Source of the DNA: Candidatus Binatia bacterium
GTDB lineage: Bacteria > Desulfobacterota > Binatia > HRBIN30
NCBI GenBank assembly: GCA_023150935.1
Contig: JAKLJW010000039.1
Location: 1-48,365 of the forward strand
Length of the DNA: 48,365 nt
Reading direction: 5' to 3'
The position numbers were made by a program, and so were the translations under genes. The notes beneath the pieces were generated by a model that was not told the origin of the DNA, searched no databases, and saw nothing but the letters and a program-made list of their open reading frames with translations. Positions 26,944-35,683 of this stretch are shown one piece after another. How positions within the stretch are numbered: the stretch's first letter is position 1; every line of letters starts with the position of its first letter.

Positions 26944-27685
26944 GTGACGGCGTACCGGGCCGGTGGAGCGCCGCGAACCTGTCGGGATAATCGGTAATGA
27001 TTCCGTCGACGCCGGCCGCGAGCAGGTCTTCCATCACCTCGACTTCGTTCACCGTCCACGTCAGGACCAGCAACCCACGCTCGTGCGCCGCATTCACTGT
27101 CGCCTCGGCGGTAAGTGTCCAGTGGGGATGGAATGAAATCGCTGCGAGGCGCCGCGCCCAGTCCCAGGCGACTTCGACGTCGGCATCGGCCCACAGCAGC
27201 CCCAATTGCGCCGCCGGCTCCACATCGCGCAACACCGCCAGCGCTTCCGGGTCAAAGCAAGACACCACCGTCGATCCGACGATGTCCGCACGCCGCAGGA
27301 CGTCCGAAAGTTGCAACGCCTGCCCACGCCAATCCGCTCGCGGCGACTTCAGTTCCACGTTGAGGCGGGCACGGCCATCGACCAGCGCCACGACCTCGCC
27401 GAGCGTGAGAATCGACTCGCCGGCAAATGCCGGCCCGAACCACGCACCGACATCGAGCGCCCGCAAGCCCGGAAGTTCATGCTCGCGCACCAGACCACGG
27501 CCATTGGTGGTCCGCTCCAGGACGTCGTCGTGAATTACGATCAGCTCCCCGTCTCGACTGAGGTGCACGTCCAGCTCGATCATGTCCACGCCATGATCGA
27601 GGGCTCGCAGAAACGCCCGTCGCGTGTGTTCGGGGGCCTCACCCGAAGCCCCGCGGTGGGCAATCCGCAGCCACGGCCGGTGCAT
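26939..27685 (-). CDS. Glycerophosphodiester phosphodiesterase
   Basis: A 248-residue GDPD-family TIM barrel that hydrolyses deacylated phospholipid diesters (such as glycerophosphocholine) to glycerol 3-phosphate and an alcohol. The catalytic and metal motifs IAHRGASGEAPEHT (His-Arg) and IELDVHLSRDGELIVIHDD (E-x-D and the second His) are intact, as are LNVELKSP and GVDGIITDYPDR near the end. No signal peptide is present, so it is probably cytoplasmic (UgpQ-like). I chose the ATG at 27685, with AAGGA nine bases upstream; a TTG at 27718 is possible. It is divergent from prmA. Confidence 0.9.
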   Translation of the reverse strand: MHRPWLRIAHRGASGEAPEHTRRAFLRALDHGVDMIELDVHLSRDGELIVIHDDVLERTTNGRGLVREHELPGLRALDVGAWFGPAFAGESILTLGEVVALVDGRARLNVELKSPRADWRGQALQLSDVLRRADIVGSTVVSCFDPEALAVLRDVEPAAQLGLLWADADVEVAWDWARRLAAISFHPHWTLTAEATVNAAHERGLLVLTWTVNEVEVMEDLLAAGVDGIITDYPDRFAALHRPGTPSP

Positions 27686-27782
27686 CGCCGGTGTCCTTAG
27701 GCCAGGCGAGGGTGCCAATCAAGGCCGCGTGGTGCCCGGACGCCGGTTGCGCTCTGGAAGGCGCTCGTGCGATAGGGTCGCC

Positions 27783-28628
27783 GTGGCTCGTTCATGGGCC
27801 GAACTCAGCGTCAGGGTAAGTAATCGGCATATCGAGGCCGTCTCGAATTTCCTCGTCGAGGCGGGCTCCCCGGGAATCGAGGTGCGCGAGGGTTCGGCAA
27901 ACTCGGAGATAGTGGGGTACTTCGCCGGAATGCCTCCCATCACCGCCCTGCGCAGGTTGCTCGCCGACCTCGGAGCAAGGCTAGATGGGATCGCGACGCG
28001 TCGGGTAGACGAGGAAGCCTGGGGCGAAACCTGGAAGCGGCACTGCCGACCACAGACCATCGGCAAACGGCTCTACGTGTGTCCGTCATGGGAAGTAGAG
28101 CGGGCTCCGTCTGGCCGCATCGAGATTGTCATCGACCCAGGCATGGCGTTTGGCACCGGGGACCACCCGACAACGCGGGCTTGCCTGCTGCTCGCCGAGC
28201 GTGCGGCGGCTCGTGCACCCCTGCGACGCGTGCTCGACTGCGGCACCGGTTCCGGGATTCTCGCCATCGGCGCCGCGCGCCTCGGAGCCCGGGAGGTGTG
28301 GGCTGTCGACCCGGACCCGGTCGCTCGCGCCGCCGCGACGGAGAACGGTGAGATCAATGGAATTGGCGGTCGGCTGCGAGTTGTCCCTTCCCTCGACCCG
28401 GTCTCCGGACCGTTCGACCTCATCCTGGCGAATCTTTTCGCCGACCTGCTCGCGGAATTAGCGCCGCGGTTGCGGACCTTGCTGGCACGCACTGGCGTTA
28501 TGGTATGCGCCGGATTTGTCAGCGCCGACGCCGATCGCGTCGAGCAGCAGTTCGCGCGCGAGGGACTTCACGCCACCCAGACCATCACGGAGGGGGACTG
28601 GGTGACACTGGAGCTGCGCCGCCCATAA
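27783..28628 (+). CDS. prmA: Ribosomal protein L11 methyltransferase
   Basis: A 281-residue SAM-dependent methyltransferase that trimethylates ribosomal protein L11. It has an N-terminal substrate-recognition domain (SWAELSVRVSNRHIEAVSNF). The PrmA linker IDPGMAFGTGDHPTTR and motif I VLDCGTGSGILAIGAARLG follow, then FDLILANLFADLL (the N-[LI]-x-A motif) and a normal C-terminus. The start is GTG at 27783. No ATG in frame gives a better match. It leads an rsmE-gshB series on the plus strand. Confidence 0.92.
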   Translation: MARSWAELSVRVSNRHIEAVSNFLVEAGSPGIEVREGSANSEIVGYFAGMPPITALRRLLADLGARLDGIATRRVDEEAWGETWKRHCRPQTIGKRLYVCPSWEVERAPSGRIEIVIDPGMAFGTGDHPTTRACLLLAERAAARAPLRRVLDCGTGSGILAIGAARLGAREVWAVDPDPVARAAATENGEINGIGGRLRVVPSLDPVSGPFDLILANLFADLLAELAPRLRTLLARTGVMVCAGFVSADADRVEQQFAREGLHATQTITEGDWVTLELRRP

Positions 28629-28633
28629 GAGGC

Positions 28634-29380
28634 ATGGCTGTCCCGATCTTCATCGTCGAGCCGCATCAGTTAGACGGACTCGATGCCATTCTCCGGGGAG
28701 CCGAGTTTCGCCACCTGCGCGTGCGTCGCCTGCAGCCCGGAAGTCGGGTCGTGTTGGGCGACGGGCGCGGAAGACAGCGCCCCGGGGTAGTGGTCGCCGT
28801 GGCTGCGACAGAGGCGGTCGTCCGCTTTGCGGGTGCAGCGACCGAAGGGGTTGACTCTCCTTGCCGCATCACGCTTGCCCAGGCGGCACTCAAGGCCCCC
28901 AAACTCGATCTTCTCATCGAGAAGGCAACCGAGTTGGGGGTGTCCGCAATTGTGGTCTATACGTGCGAGCGTTCCCTTGGCGCCGTCTCGACCAGCCGTC
29001 GCGAACGTTGGGAAAGGATCGCTCGCAGCGCAGCCAAGCAATGCGGGCGCGCCACGTCGCCCACCATAACCGGTCCGCTGCCAGGCGCCGCCGTCTTCGC
29101 GGATGCAACGTCCCCCCTGCGGCTACTGTTTCTCGAGCCTGCCGCCACACGACCGGCACAGCCAATAAGTCAGCTTGCTGAGCTGTCCACCCCTGCCGCG
29201 GTCACTACCATCATTGGCCCTGAGGGCGGATTCACCCCGGAGGAGCGCCAGACGGCCATCCTGGCGGGTTGCACACCGGTAACCCTCGGGACCCGCATCC
29301 TGCGCGCGGAGACCGCAGCAATAGCCGCGCTTGCCCTCTGCCAGTTCCTCTGGGGTGATCTCGGCAGATCACCGGGATGA
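28634..29380 (+). CDS. rsmE: 16S rRNA m3U1498 methyltransferase
   Basis: A 248-residue SPOUT-class (trefoil knot) methyltransferase that N3-methylates U1498 of 16S rRNA. Seen are FRHLRVRRLQPGSRVVLGDG in the PUA-like N-terminal part, LDLLIEKATELGVSAIVV, RSAAKQCGRATSP, IGPEGGFTPEE and LGTRILRAETAAIAALAL, all typical of RsmE. It follows prmA by five bases, the usual pairing. Confidence 0.94.
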   Translation: MAVPIFIVEPHQLDGLDAILRGAEFRHLRVRRLQPGSRVVLGDGRGRQRPGVVVAVAATEAVVRFAGAATEGVDSPCRITLAQAALKAPKLDLLIEKATELGVSAIVVYTCERSLGAVSTSRRERWERIARSAAKQCGRATSPTITGPLPGAAVFADATSPLRLLFLEPAATRPAQPISQLAELSTPAAVTTIIGPEGGFTPEERQTAILAGCTPVTLGTRILRAETAAIAALALCQFLWGDLGRSPG

Positions 29381-29451
29381 GGCACTCCGCCCTAACGCAA
29401 CGGTCACTGCTACCTTGCGACCGTGCCGCATGCGCCGTAGCATCCACAGCC

Positions 29452-30432
29452 ATGCGCCCATCCTCAACAACAGAACGGCAGCGGAAGCGGTTCCTATTCG
29501 TCATGGACCCCATCGACCGCATTCTTCCCGACAAGGACACCACATTCGTCCTGATGCTCGAAAGCCTCCACCGCGGCCATGGCGTCTACTACTGCACCCA
29601 ATTCGACCTGTTCACGCGCGACTCCACCTCCTTCGCTTGCTTCCGCCGGGCCGATGTCATGCGGGGTATCCCGCACTTTCGCCTCTTCGAGGAGCGAACA
29701 GAACCGCTGGACTGGTTCCAGGTAGTATTTATGCGCAAGGACCCACCCGTGGATCTTGACTACCTCTTCGCCACCCATCTCCTCAGCCTCGCCGACCCTG
29801 CTCGCACCCTCGTTCTCAACAACCCTCGCGCCTTGCGGGACGCCAACGAGAAACTCTACACGCTCAATTTCCCTTCGTTGATCCCTCCAACCCTCGTAAC
29901 CTCCGACATGGCGCGCCTGCGCACTTTTCTCGCCGAGGTCGGCGGCGAGGCCATTCTAAAGCCCCTCGACGCGTGCGGTGGCGCCGGCATTTTCCTCATC
30001 CGCACCGGCGACCGCAATCTCAACTCGATTATCGAGACCGCGACCGCGAACGGCCGTCGTCTCATCATGGCGCAGCGATACCTTCCCGAAATCCGTCAGG
30101 GCGACAAGCGTGTCATTCTCCTCGACGGCCAACCTCTCGGCGCCGTCTTGCGTGTCCCGCGAGAGGACGAGCACCGCGGCAACATTCACGTCGGCGGCAA
30201 CTGCGTAAGAAGCGCCCTAACCGCCCGCGATCTTGAGATTGTCGCGGCGGTGGGGCCCCGTTTGTGCGCCGACGGCCTCGTCCTTGTCGGCCTAGACATC
30301 ATCGGCGACTATCTGACCGAGGTTAACGTCACCAGCCCTACGGGCGTTCAGGAAATCAACGCCCTCGACGGGGTTTGTCTGGAGCAATCGATTCTCAACC
30401 TCGTGGAGGGCAAGGCACCGCCTCCTAGCTGA
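29452..30432 (+). CDS. gshB: Glutathione synthetase
   Basis: A 326-residue ATP-grasp enzyme that joins gamma-glutamylcysteine and glycine. It shows FVMDPIDRILPDKDTTFVLM at the start, VFMRKDPPVDLDYLF, the glycine-rich loop ILKPLDACGGAGIFLI, GDKRVILLDGQPLG and the metal and substrate region DIIGDYLTEVNVTSPTGVQE. The family's usual KPLDGxGG loop reads KPLDACGG here. Start choice is uncertain: 29452 is given, but the ATG at 29377 overlaps the rsmE stop (ATGA) and would add 25 residues that do not look like the family. No gshA is seen in the window. Confidence 0.88.
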   Translation: MRPSSTTERQRKRFLFVMDPIDRILPDKDTTFVLMLESLHRGHGVYYCTQFDLFTRDSTSFACFRRADVMRGIPHFRLFEERTEPLDWFQVVFMRKDPPVDLDYLFATHLLSLADPARTLVLNNPRALRDANEKLYTLNFPSLIPPTLVTSDMARLRTFLAEVGGEAILKPLDACGGAGIFLIRTGDRNLNSIIETATANGRRLIMAQRYLPEIRQGDKRVILLDGQPLGAVLRVPREDEHRGNIHVGGNCVRSALTARDLEIVAAVGPRLCADGLVLVGLDIIGDYLTEVNVTSPTGVQEINALDGVCLEQSILNLVEGKAPPPS

Positions 30433-30463
30433 TCCAGTCCGCGCCCCATCATAGCCAATAGGC

Positions 30464-30492
30464 AAAAAAAGGGGCGCCCGATTGGGCGCCCC
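30464..30492 (-). terminator. Intrinsic terminator between convergent gshB and secreted protein B'
   Basis: A perfect 9-base stem GGGGCGCCC/GGGCGCCCC (30471-30479 with 30484-30492) around a GATT loop is preceded on the plus strand by seven As. Read on the minus strand this is a strong hairpin followed by seven Us, ending the secreted-protein operon. In the plus direction the U-tract is poor, so it may be only partly bidirectional for gshB. Confidence 0.85.
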
Positions 30493-30523
30493 TTCGTCGC
30501 TAGGCCTCCACTCCCTGCCTGTC

Positions 30524-31750
30524 TCAGGGGAGCGTCATCACGTCTGCGGCCTCGCGGCTCCCGTTCTGGTGTATGTTGAACGCCGCCGTTGCAGTATCCC
30601 CCTGGCGCCCATTCGGCGCCCGGTCATGGAGTTCTGTCGCCACGGCAAGTATCCCACTACCGATCGACTGCATCCGGGTCTGCCCCGTCAGGGTGCCTGC
30701 TACCCCGGCCCAAAAGATCGATCTCGAATTGTTAGGCGTGTCGATGTTGCTCAGCAGGCGTTCGTCGAAGCACCGCACGCCTCGGCTCGTCGAGAACCGC
30801 TGCTCGTATTCGTTGAACACCAAGTATTGCACCACGGCCTGCCCGGGGATCTGCCGGAGATAGTCAGCCGTGCATGGTATGAGGGTCAGCTCGGTGTAAA
30901 TATTCCGATCACTACCAGGAACCGGATTCTCCGCCCCGTCGAAAAAGTGGTTGAGTAACAGGTATTTAGCGCACCCGTTGTACTCGGCCTCCGGCCCACC
31001 AAGAACAAGCTCGTTACTCGGGGCCGAAACTGTTCCAGTGGCCTGCACGCCGATGGCATTGTACTCCTTCACAGTAAACGAAGCGCCACCGTCGGTATCG
31101 GCCGTCACCACCTCGCCCTTGAGCACGTTGGCCTCGGTGCTCTTCACGGGGTCGCCGTTGGCGTCAATCACGTAGCAGCGCAACTCGCCGACGAACGGAT
31201 CCTCCGGTACCGGAGGTATACGGGTGCCGGCATTGCTCTGGGTGCACGGACCACCGGGCCCACCGACGGACGTCTTGCACTGGTCGTCGCTCGTGCAAGC
31301 TCGCGTCGGCCTGAGTGCGCACACGCCGTAGGGCAGGGGCAGCATATAGTCGGACAGACCATCCGAGGCCTTCCACTCGATCGGCTGCCGAGCCGTCAGT
31401 CGCGCCCGGAAGTCAACCTCCAACCATCCGGGAACGCAGAAACCCAATCCACCACCCGCGCTGCAAACAGCGGGGTTACCGTTACAGATTGCCCCGTCGT
31501 TGAACCCGCCCGAGCAGTGGTAGTTCGCATCCACGTAGAAGCAGTGGACTTGAACTGTCGCCGATTCGTTAGTGTTGGTGAGCCGGATAACGGTATCCGT
31601 TCCCACCCCCGTATCCACCTCGATATCGGGGTACACAACCAAGGCTGCCGGCTTGTCCGATTCGATATCTGCCCGTGCCGATTGCACGCCGGGGATCATT
31701 AGAACCGCCGCGACCGCCATCGTCCAGCCTGCCCATCGCACCTGTCGCAT
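30524..31750 (-). CDS. Secreted protein of unknown function, type B' (fourth paralogue)
   Basis: A 408-residue protein with a clear Sec signal peptide (basic start, hydrophobic AVAAVLMIPGVQ, cleavage after a SARA-like site). The mature part begins like type B at 33164-34360: SDKPAALVVYPDIEVDT, then HCFYVDANYHC. A cysteine-rich loop follows, with CNGNPAVC and a VPGWLEVDF exit. Shared blocks are PPVPEDPFVGELRCYV, KEYNAIGV, AEYNGCAKYLLLNHFFDGA, LTLIPCTADY, FNEYEQRFSTSR, GTLTGQTRMQ and AAFNIHQNGSRE before the end LP. An extra Cys-rich insert CTSDDQCKTSVGGPGGPC is unique to this copy. There is no lipobox and no C-terminal anchor. AAAGGAGA precedes the ATG. I know no named family; beta-rich structure is likely. 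Confidence 0.85.
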   Translation of the reverse strand: MRQVRWAGWTMAVAAVLMIPGVQSARADIESDKPAALVVYPDIEVDTGVGTDTVIRLTNTNESATVQVHCFYVDANYHCSGGFNDGAICNGNPAVCSAGGGLGFCVPGWLEVDFRARLTARQPIEWKASDGLSDYMLPLPYGVCALRPTRACTSDDQCKTSVGGPGGPCTQSNAGTRIPPVPEDPFVGELRCYVIDANGDPVKSTEANVLKGEVVTADTDGGASFTVKEYNAIGVQATGTVSAPSNELVLGGPEAEYNGCAKYLLLNHFFDGAENPVPGSDRNIYTELTLIPCTADYLRQIPGQAVVQYLVFNEYEQRFSTSRGVRCFDERLLSNIDTPNNSRSIFWAGVAGTLTGQTRMQSIGSGILAVATELHDRAPNGRQGDTATAAFNIHQNGSREAADVMTLP

Positions 31751-31803
31751 GTGTCGTCTCCTTTCCACAGTCCCTGGGACGCCAGTTGGCCAGCGCAGCT
31801 TGG

Positions 31804-33015
31804 TCACGGTACCAATTGGTCCGCGGGAATAGTGATCAGGTCGTGGACCGTCTGATCGCGGAACGTACTGTGTCCGTTCGCCGCGGCCCGCGACACGATT
31901 GTCGGCGTTCCGGTATAGCAGCCCGAACCAGCCGGGCACTGCACGTGCGTCTCTTCGAGGACCGCAACGACACCGCCGCCGATTACGCCCTGATTCGGGG
32001 CTGCGGCAAATGTCCGCATCCGAGTCTGCAAGGTAACGCCGCCGATGGTGCTGGCCAAGAAGGCGTTGCTGATCTTCTCGAGCTCGTAGGACTCCCAGCA
32101 CCGGAACGTCGTCGACGCAGAGAGCGCCTGCTCGTATTCGTTGATGATTACGAACTGCATCGTGACCGGCGGAGGGTTCTGGGTTTCAAAGTTCTCGGTG
32201 CACGGCACGACGGTCAGGTTCACACCCACCGCGCTGCACGGTGGCGCCTCGCAGTAAGGCTGTTGATCGACCACCGGGCTCGGCGCGCCCACCGCCGGAT
32301 GATCGAGCAGCCACGTGTGCGGGCAAGCGTCGTACTCAGCGCCACGCGGGCACTCCAAGGTCACTCCGCCGCCGAGGCAAAGTACGTTGTCCCCGTTGTT
32401 GTTGTCGTTGCCCTTGATGCCAATGGCATTGTACTTGGAGACGTCTCCGGTGAGCGGATCGACCAAGGTGGCGTGACCGGTGAGCTTGTTGTTCGACTGC
32501 GGCTCGCCAGTATCAATGTTGACCTCGATACACTTCAGCTCGCCCGTGAAGTCCGGCACAACCGGAGGCACCCGACCGGGGGGGAAGCCCGCATCGCAGC
32601 AATCCGCATTCTCCGTGCCGGACGTATTCGGATCGCAGGGCACCGCGCGGCAGCTCGCATTCGTGCCGTCATCGAGACGCCCCGTCGAAACCACCCAGTG
32701 CGTCGGCTGCTGCTTGGTAAGCCAGATGTCGAAATCGATCTCGGTCCAAAGCGGCGGGTTATTAGGCCCAACCGGTAGGCCGGGAATCGTCGGCGCGCCA
32801 TTCACGTAAAAGCAGTGGGCACGCGCGGTCGGGTTCCCGGTGTTGGTTATCTGAATGATCGTGTCCCGAACCCCGTTGGCGATGACCTTCGGGAAGATCA
32901 GGATCGACGCACCCTGCTCGGTGGTAACCTTGGCGGCCACTGGTTGGGCCGTGACGCCCAAAGCGACCAGGGCCACCAGCCCCATGAGCCCAAATAGCCC
33001 TCGCTGCCTACGCAT
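31804..33015 (-). CDS. Secreted protein of unknown function, type A' (third paralogue)
   Basis: A 403-residue protein with a Sec signal peptide (GLFGLMGLVALVALGVTAQPVAA). It pairs with type A at 34357-35487: mature start KVTTEQGASILIFPKVIANG, AHCFYVNG followed by a proline-rich loop rather than a Cys-rich one, then EIDFDIWLTKQQPTHWVVSTG. Later blocks are shared by all four paralogues: PDFTGELKCIEV, SKYNAIGI, AEYDACPHTWLLDH, LTVVPCTENF and INEYEQALSAST. The C-terminal section differs from B types. The ribosome site GGAGGAGGG is good. A strong promoter (33083-33111) lies upstream, so this and the next gene can be expressed independently of the first pair. Confidence 0.85.
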   Translation of the reverse strand: MRRQRGLFGLMGLVALVALGVTAQPVAAKVTTEQGASILIFPKVIANGVRDTIIQITNTGNPTARAHCFYVNGAPTIPGLPVGPNNPPLWTEIDFDIWLTKQQPTHWVVSTGRLDDGTNASCRAVPCDPNTSGTENADCCDAGFPPGRVPPVVPDFTGELKCIEVNIDTGEPQSNNKLTGHATLVDPLTGDVSKYNAIGIKGNDNNNGDNVLCLGGGVTLECPRGAEYDACPHTWLLDHPAVGAPSPVVDQQPYCEAPPCSAVGVNLTVVPCTENFETQNPPPVTMQFVIINEYEQALSASTTFRCWESYELEKISNAFLASTIGGVTLQTRMRTFAAAPNQGVIGGGVVAVLEETHVQCPAGSGCYTGTPTIVSRAAANGHSTFRDQTVHDLITIPADQLVP

Positions 33016-33082
33016 TACCCTCCTCCTTTCAATCACGCCGCACCGAATTCGCCCAGGGCGAACCCCTCGACCAAGTAGCGGC

Positions 33083-33111
33083 CTTATATCTAGGGGGTCC
33101 AAAGTTGTCAA
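33083..33111 (-). promoter_or_regulatory. Promoter in front of the A'-B' secreted pair
   Basis: On the minus strand TTGACA (33111-33106), a 17-base spacer and TATAAG (33088-33083) form a near-consensus sigma-70 promoter, about 70 bases before the A' start. A 6-base inverted repeat GGGTCC/GGACCC (33095-33100 and 33119-33124) flanks the -35, a possible operator. Confidence 0.65.
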
Positions 33112-33163
33112 GTCAAAAGGACCCTTTTTTCGAACCGGCTCCACACCGACTTCCTTCCACGTT

Positions 33164-34360
33164 CTAGGGCAGATAGATGTAGTCACTTTGCGTCCGCGTG
33201 CCGTGAAGGTGCAGGTTGAACGCCGCCCCTCCCGCGCCCGCACGGAACTCCTCCACCACCCCAAGAAGCGTATTCCCAATGCCCACTTTGTCGGAAGCGA
33301 CGCCGCGCAGGCGAGTCTGCCCGGTCAACGTACCCGCCACCGCCGCACTGAAGATCGACCGGTCGGGGCTGGCGGTGTCGATCGCGGATATACGGATCTC
33401 CTGGAAACAGGTTACCGGACGACTCGTCGAGAACCGCTGCTCGAACTCATTGTAGACCAGATACTGCACGGTCGTCGTCACCGGCGCCTGCGTCAGGAAG
33501 TCCTCCGTGCAGGGCACCAGCGTCAGATCGCTGGTCACCGTACGGCCCGAAACCGGGTCAAGCGCACCGTCGAAGAAGTGGTCCATGATGAGCACGTTCG
33601 GACAGCCCGCGTACTCTGCACCGTCACCGCCCAGAACCAGGACGTTGTCACGATCGTTGGCGTCCGCCAACGCGGGGATGCCAATCGCGTTGTACGCAAG
33701 AACGTCGATAAAGTCGGCGTCCGAACGAACGATCTCCACGTCGCCCTTCAGTTCGTTGCGCTCGACCGGGGCATCGTTCCGGTCCACCGCAATGCACTTC
33801 AACTCACCGACGAACGGGTCCTCCGATACCGGGGGCACGCGGCTGCCGCCGTTGTTACTCGGCGCCGCCTGGCCTGTTGCATCAAGAGGGAAGCAGGGCA
33901 AGTCCGTGCCTACGACCTCCTCGCACGCCACCGCCCCCTCCGAGGCCAGCCAAGCAACCGGCTGCCCGGCCGTGATGTTCACCTGAAAATCTGCTTCCTG
34001 CCATCCCGGTATACAGATCGCCCCCGGACCGCAAGGATTATCCGGGCCCGGCGGCGCCCCCGGCATGCAAACCGTGGCCGGCGCGTTCGAGCAGTGGCCA
34101 TTGGCGTTCACGTAAAAACACTTTATCGTAATCGCCTCATCGGAGATGTTGGTCACCCTGACCAGCGTATCCGCCCGCCCCCGACTCGTAACCCCCCTCG
34201 TGTCCACGGCGATCTTGGGGAAAACGAGTAGCGCCGCCGGTCGGTCGGACGCCACCTGGGCCTGGATCCGTTCCGAACCGGCCCCGACCGCGGCCGCAAC
34301 TGCCATTAGTCCGGCAAATAGCCGTGCACCCCTCGGCCAGAGGCGCCGTCGCGGCCTCAT
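33164..34360 (-). CDS. Secreted protein of unknown function, type B (second paralogue)
   Basis: A 398-residue protein with a Sec signal peptide (PRGARLFAGLMAVAAAVGAG). The mature start SDRPAALLVFPKIAVDT matches type B' closely. KCFYVNANGHC leads into a Cys-rich loop (CMPGAPPGPDNPCGPGAIC) and then PGWQEADFQVNITAGQPVAW. Shared blocks are PPVSEDPFVGELKCIAV, LAYNAIGI, AEYAGCPNVLIMDHFFDGA, LTLVPCTEDF, YNEFEQRFSTSR, GTLTGQTRLRG and AAFNLHLHGTR near the C-terminal LP. Its ATG overlaps the stop of type A (ATGA at 34360-34357), so A and B are translationally coupled and probably made in similar amounts. Confidence 0.86.
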   Translation of the reverse strand: MRPRRRLWPRGARLFAGLMAVAAAVGAGSERIQAQVASDRPAALLVFPKIAVDTRGVTSRGRADTLVRVTNISDEAITIKCFYVNANGHCSNAPATVCMPGAPPGPDNPCGPGAICIPGWQEADFQVNITAGQPVAWLASEGAVACEEVVGTDLPCFPLDATGQAAPSNNGGSRVPPVSEDPFVGELKCIAVDRNDAPVERNELKGDVEIVRSDADFIDVLAYNAIGIPALADANDRDNVLVLGGDGAEYAGCPNVLIMDHFFDGALDPVSGRTVTSDLTLVPCTEDFLTQAPVTTTVQYLVYNEFEQRFSTSRPVTCFQEIRISAIDTASPDRSIFSAAVAGTLTGQTRLRGVASDKVGIGNTLLGVVEEFRAGAGGAAFNLHLHGTRTQSDYIYLP

Positions 34361-35487
34361 TGGAACACCTCGATCAGCCGAATGACGTCGCCGTTCGGAC
34401 GCTCCCCTTCGACGAGCAGATTCAAAGCCGCCCGCCCCACGCGCAACGTCCCCGGGGCCAGCCCCGGCTGTGCATGAAACTCCTCGGCAACCCCGATGAA
34501 GCCTGGATACTCGGGGGTTGCCGCCCACATTTGGATCTGCACGAACCGGCTGCCGACGAAGCCCACCTCGAATACGCGAGCGACTTCGCTCAGCCGGAAA
34601 CTGCTCCAGCAAGTCACCGTCGTACTCGCCGAAAACAGCTCCTCGAACTCATTGATGATCTTGAACTGGACCACCACCGAAGCCGGCACCTGGTTCTCGA
34701 AATCCTGGGAACACGGCACCAGCGACAGTTCGGTAAAAACCCGCGACGGGCCGTTACCGAACGCCTCAACCGCCGGATTCGTCGCGCCCTCGGCAAACGT
34801 GTTGACCACCAGGGTCTGCGGACAGGCGTTGTATTCCGCCCCGTTCGGACACACTTCCGGCGGCGCGTTGCCAAGGCAGAGGAAAGCGTCCTCGTCGTTC
34901 GAACTGATACCCGTATTCAGCCCGAGTATGCCCACCGCATTGTACTTGCTCGCGTCCCCCTCGGGCGTAACCAGCGTCGCCTCCCCCTTCAGGTGATTGC
35001 CATTACTCGGATCCCCGATCAGGTTGACCTCGACGCACTTCAACTCCCCGACGAAGGGATCGGGCACCGGCGGGATCATTCCGGGATCGAATCCCGCCCC
35101 GTCACAGTCCCGATTGGCCCGCGTACACGCGCGGTCTGACGGATCTTCCCGCCGCCCCTGCGACACCACCCAGTGGGTTGGCTGATGCTTGGTAAGCCGG
35201 ATATCGAAATCGACTTCCTGCCACTGGGGCGGGTTCAGCACCCCGGGCGGCTGCCGGGGATCGGCTGGCGACGCATTCACGTAATAACAGTGCGCATACG
35301 CCATCGAGTTCGATGTGCTTGAAATCTGGATAACCGTGTCCACCGGGGCGCCAGTCTGCAGGCCGGCAGCGTCGGACAATACCCGCGGAAAAATGATTAT
35401 CGAGCTGGCGCGCTCGGTGGTGACGTCGCCGTAGACCGCCATCGCCCCACCCAGGATGAACGCCGGCACAAGCAATACAGCCCGCAT
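34357..35487 (-). CDS. Secreted protein of unknown function, type A (first paralogue)
   Basis: A 376-residue protein with a Sec signal peptide (MRAVLLVPAFILGGAMAVYG). The mature part starts DVTTERASSIIIFPRVLSD and continues AHCYYVNA, a proline-rich loop, and EVDFDIRLTKHQPTHWVVSQG, as in type A'. It shares with all four copies PDPFVGELKCVEV, SKYNAVGI, AEYNACPQTLVVN, LSLVPCSQDF, INEFEELFSAST and a C-terminal AALNLLVEGERPNGD. The ribosome site is weak (GAGGAG is 14 bases from the ATG), so the start could be elsewhere. The gene leads the group and has its own promoter at 35617-35645. Confidence 0.84.
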   Translation of the reverse strand: MRAVLLVPAFILGGAMAVYGDVTTERASSIIIFPRVLSDAAGLQTGAPVDTVIQISSTSNSMAYAHCYYVNASPADPRQPPGVLNPPQWQEVDFDIRLTKHQPTHWVVSQGRREDPSDRACTRANRDCDGAGFDPGMIPPVPDPFVGELKCVEVNLIGDPSNGNHLKGEATLVTPEGDASKYNAVGILGLNTGISSNDEDAFLCLGNAPPEVCPNGAEYNACPQTLVVNTFAEGATNPAVEAFGNGPSRVFTELSLVPCSQDFENQVPASVVVQFKIINEFEELFSASTTVTCWSSFRLSEVARVFEVGFVGSRFVQIQMWAATPEYPGFIGVAEEFHAQPGLAPGTLRVGRAALNLLVEGERPNGDVIRLIEVFQ

Positions 35488-35616
35488 CGTTCGGATGGCA
35501 CTCCTCGTCAAACCCGCACTCCTCAGTTGTCTACGTCCCGCCGAACCCCGGCACGGCGCCAATCCGAGCCCAACCACTCGCAACCACGGCTCTCGCCGCA
35601 GAACCAAACTCGCCGC

Positions 35617-35645
35617 TAAATAGACCCCATAGCTATTCGAGTCAA
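35617..35645 (-). promoter_or_regulatory. Promoter of the secreted A-B pair
   Basis: On the minus strand TTGACT (35645-35640), a 17-base spacer and TATTTA (35622-35617) form a good sigma-70-type promoter in a locally AT-rich patch, about 120 bases upstream of the type A start and just beyond the ilvE stop. Confidence 0.6.
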
Positions 35646-35683
35646 CCAAAATACACGGCCGCGTGCGCGGGTCCGTCGGTCCT

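Noticed and set aside
33095..33124. GGGTCC/GGACCC hairpin with T run as a terminator
   Set aside because: The T run follows the hairpin only in the plus direction, where no gene ends. For the minus-strand genes there is no U-tract; it surrounds a -35 box instead.
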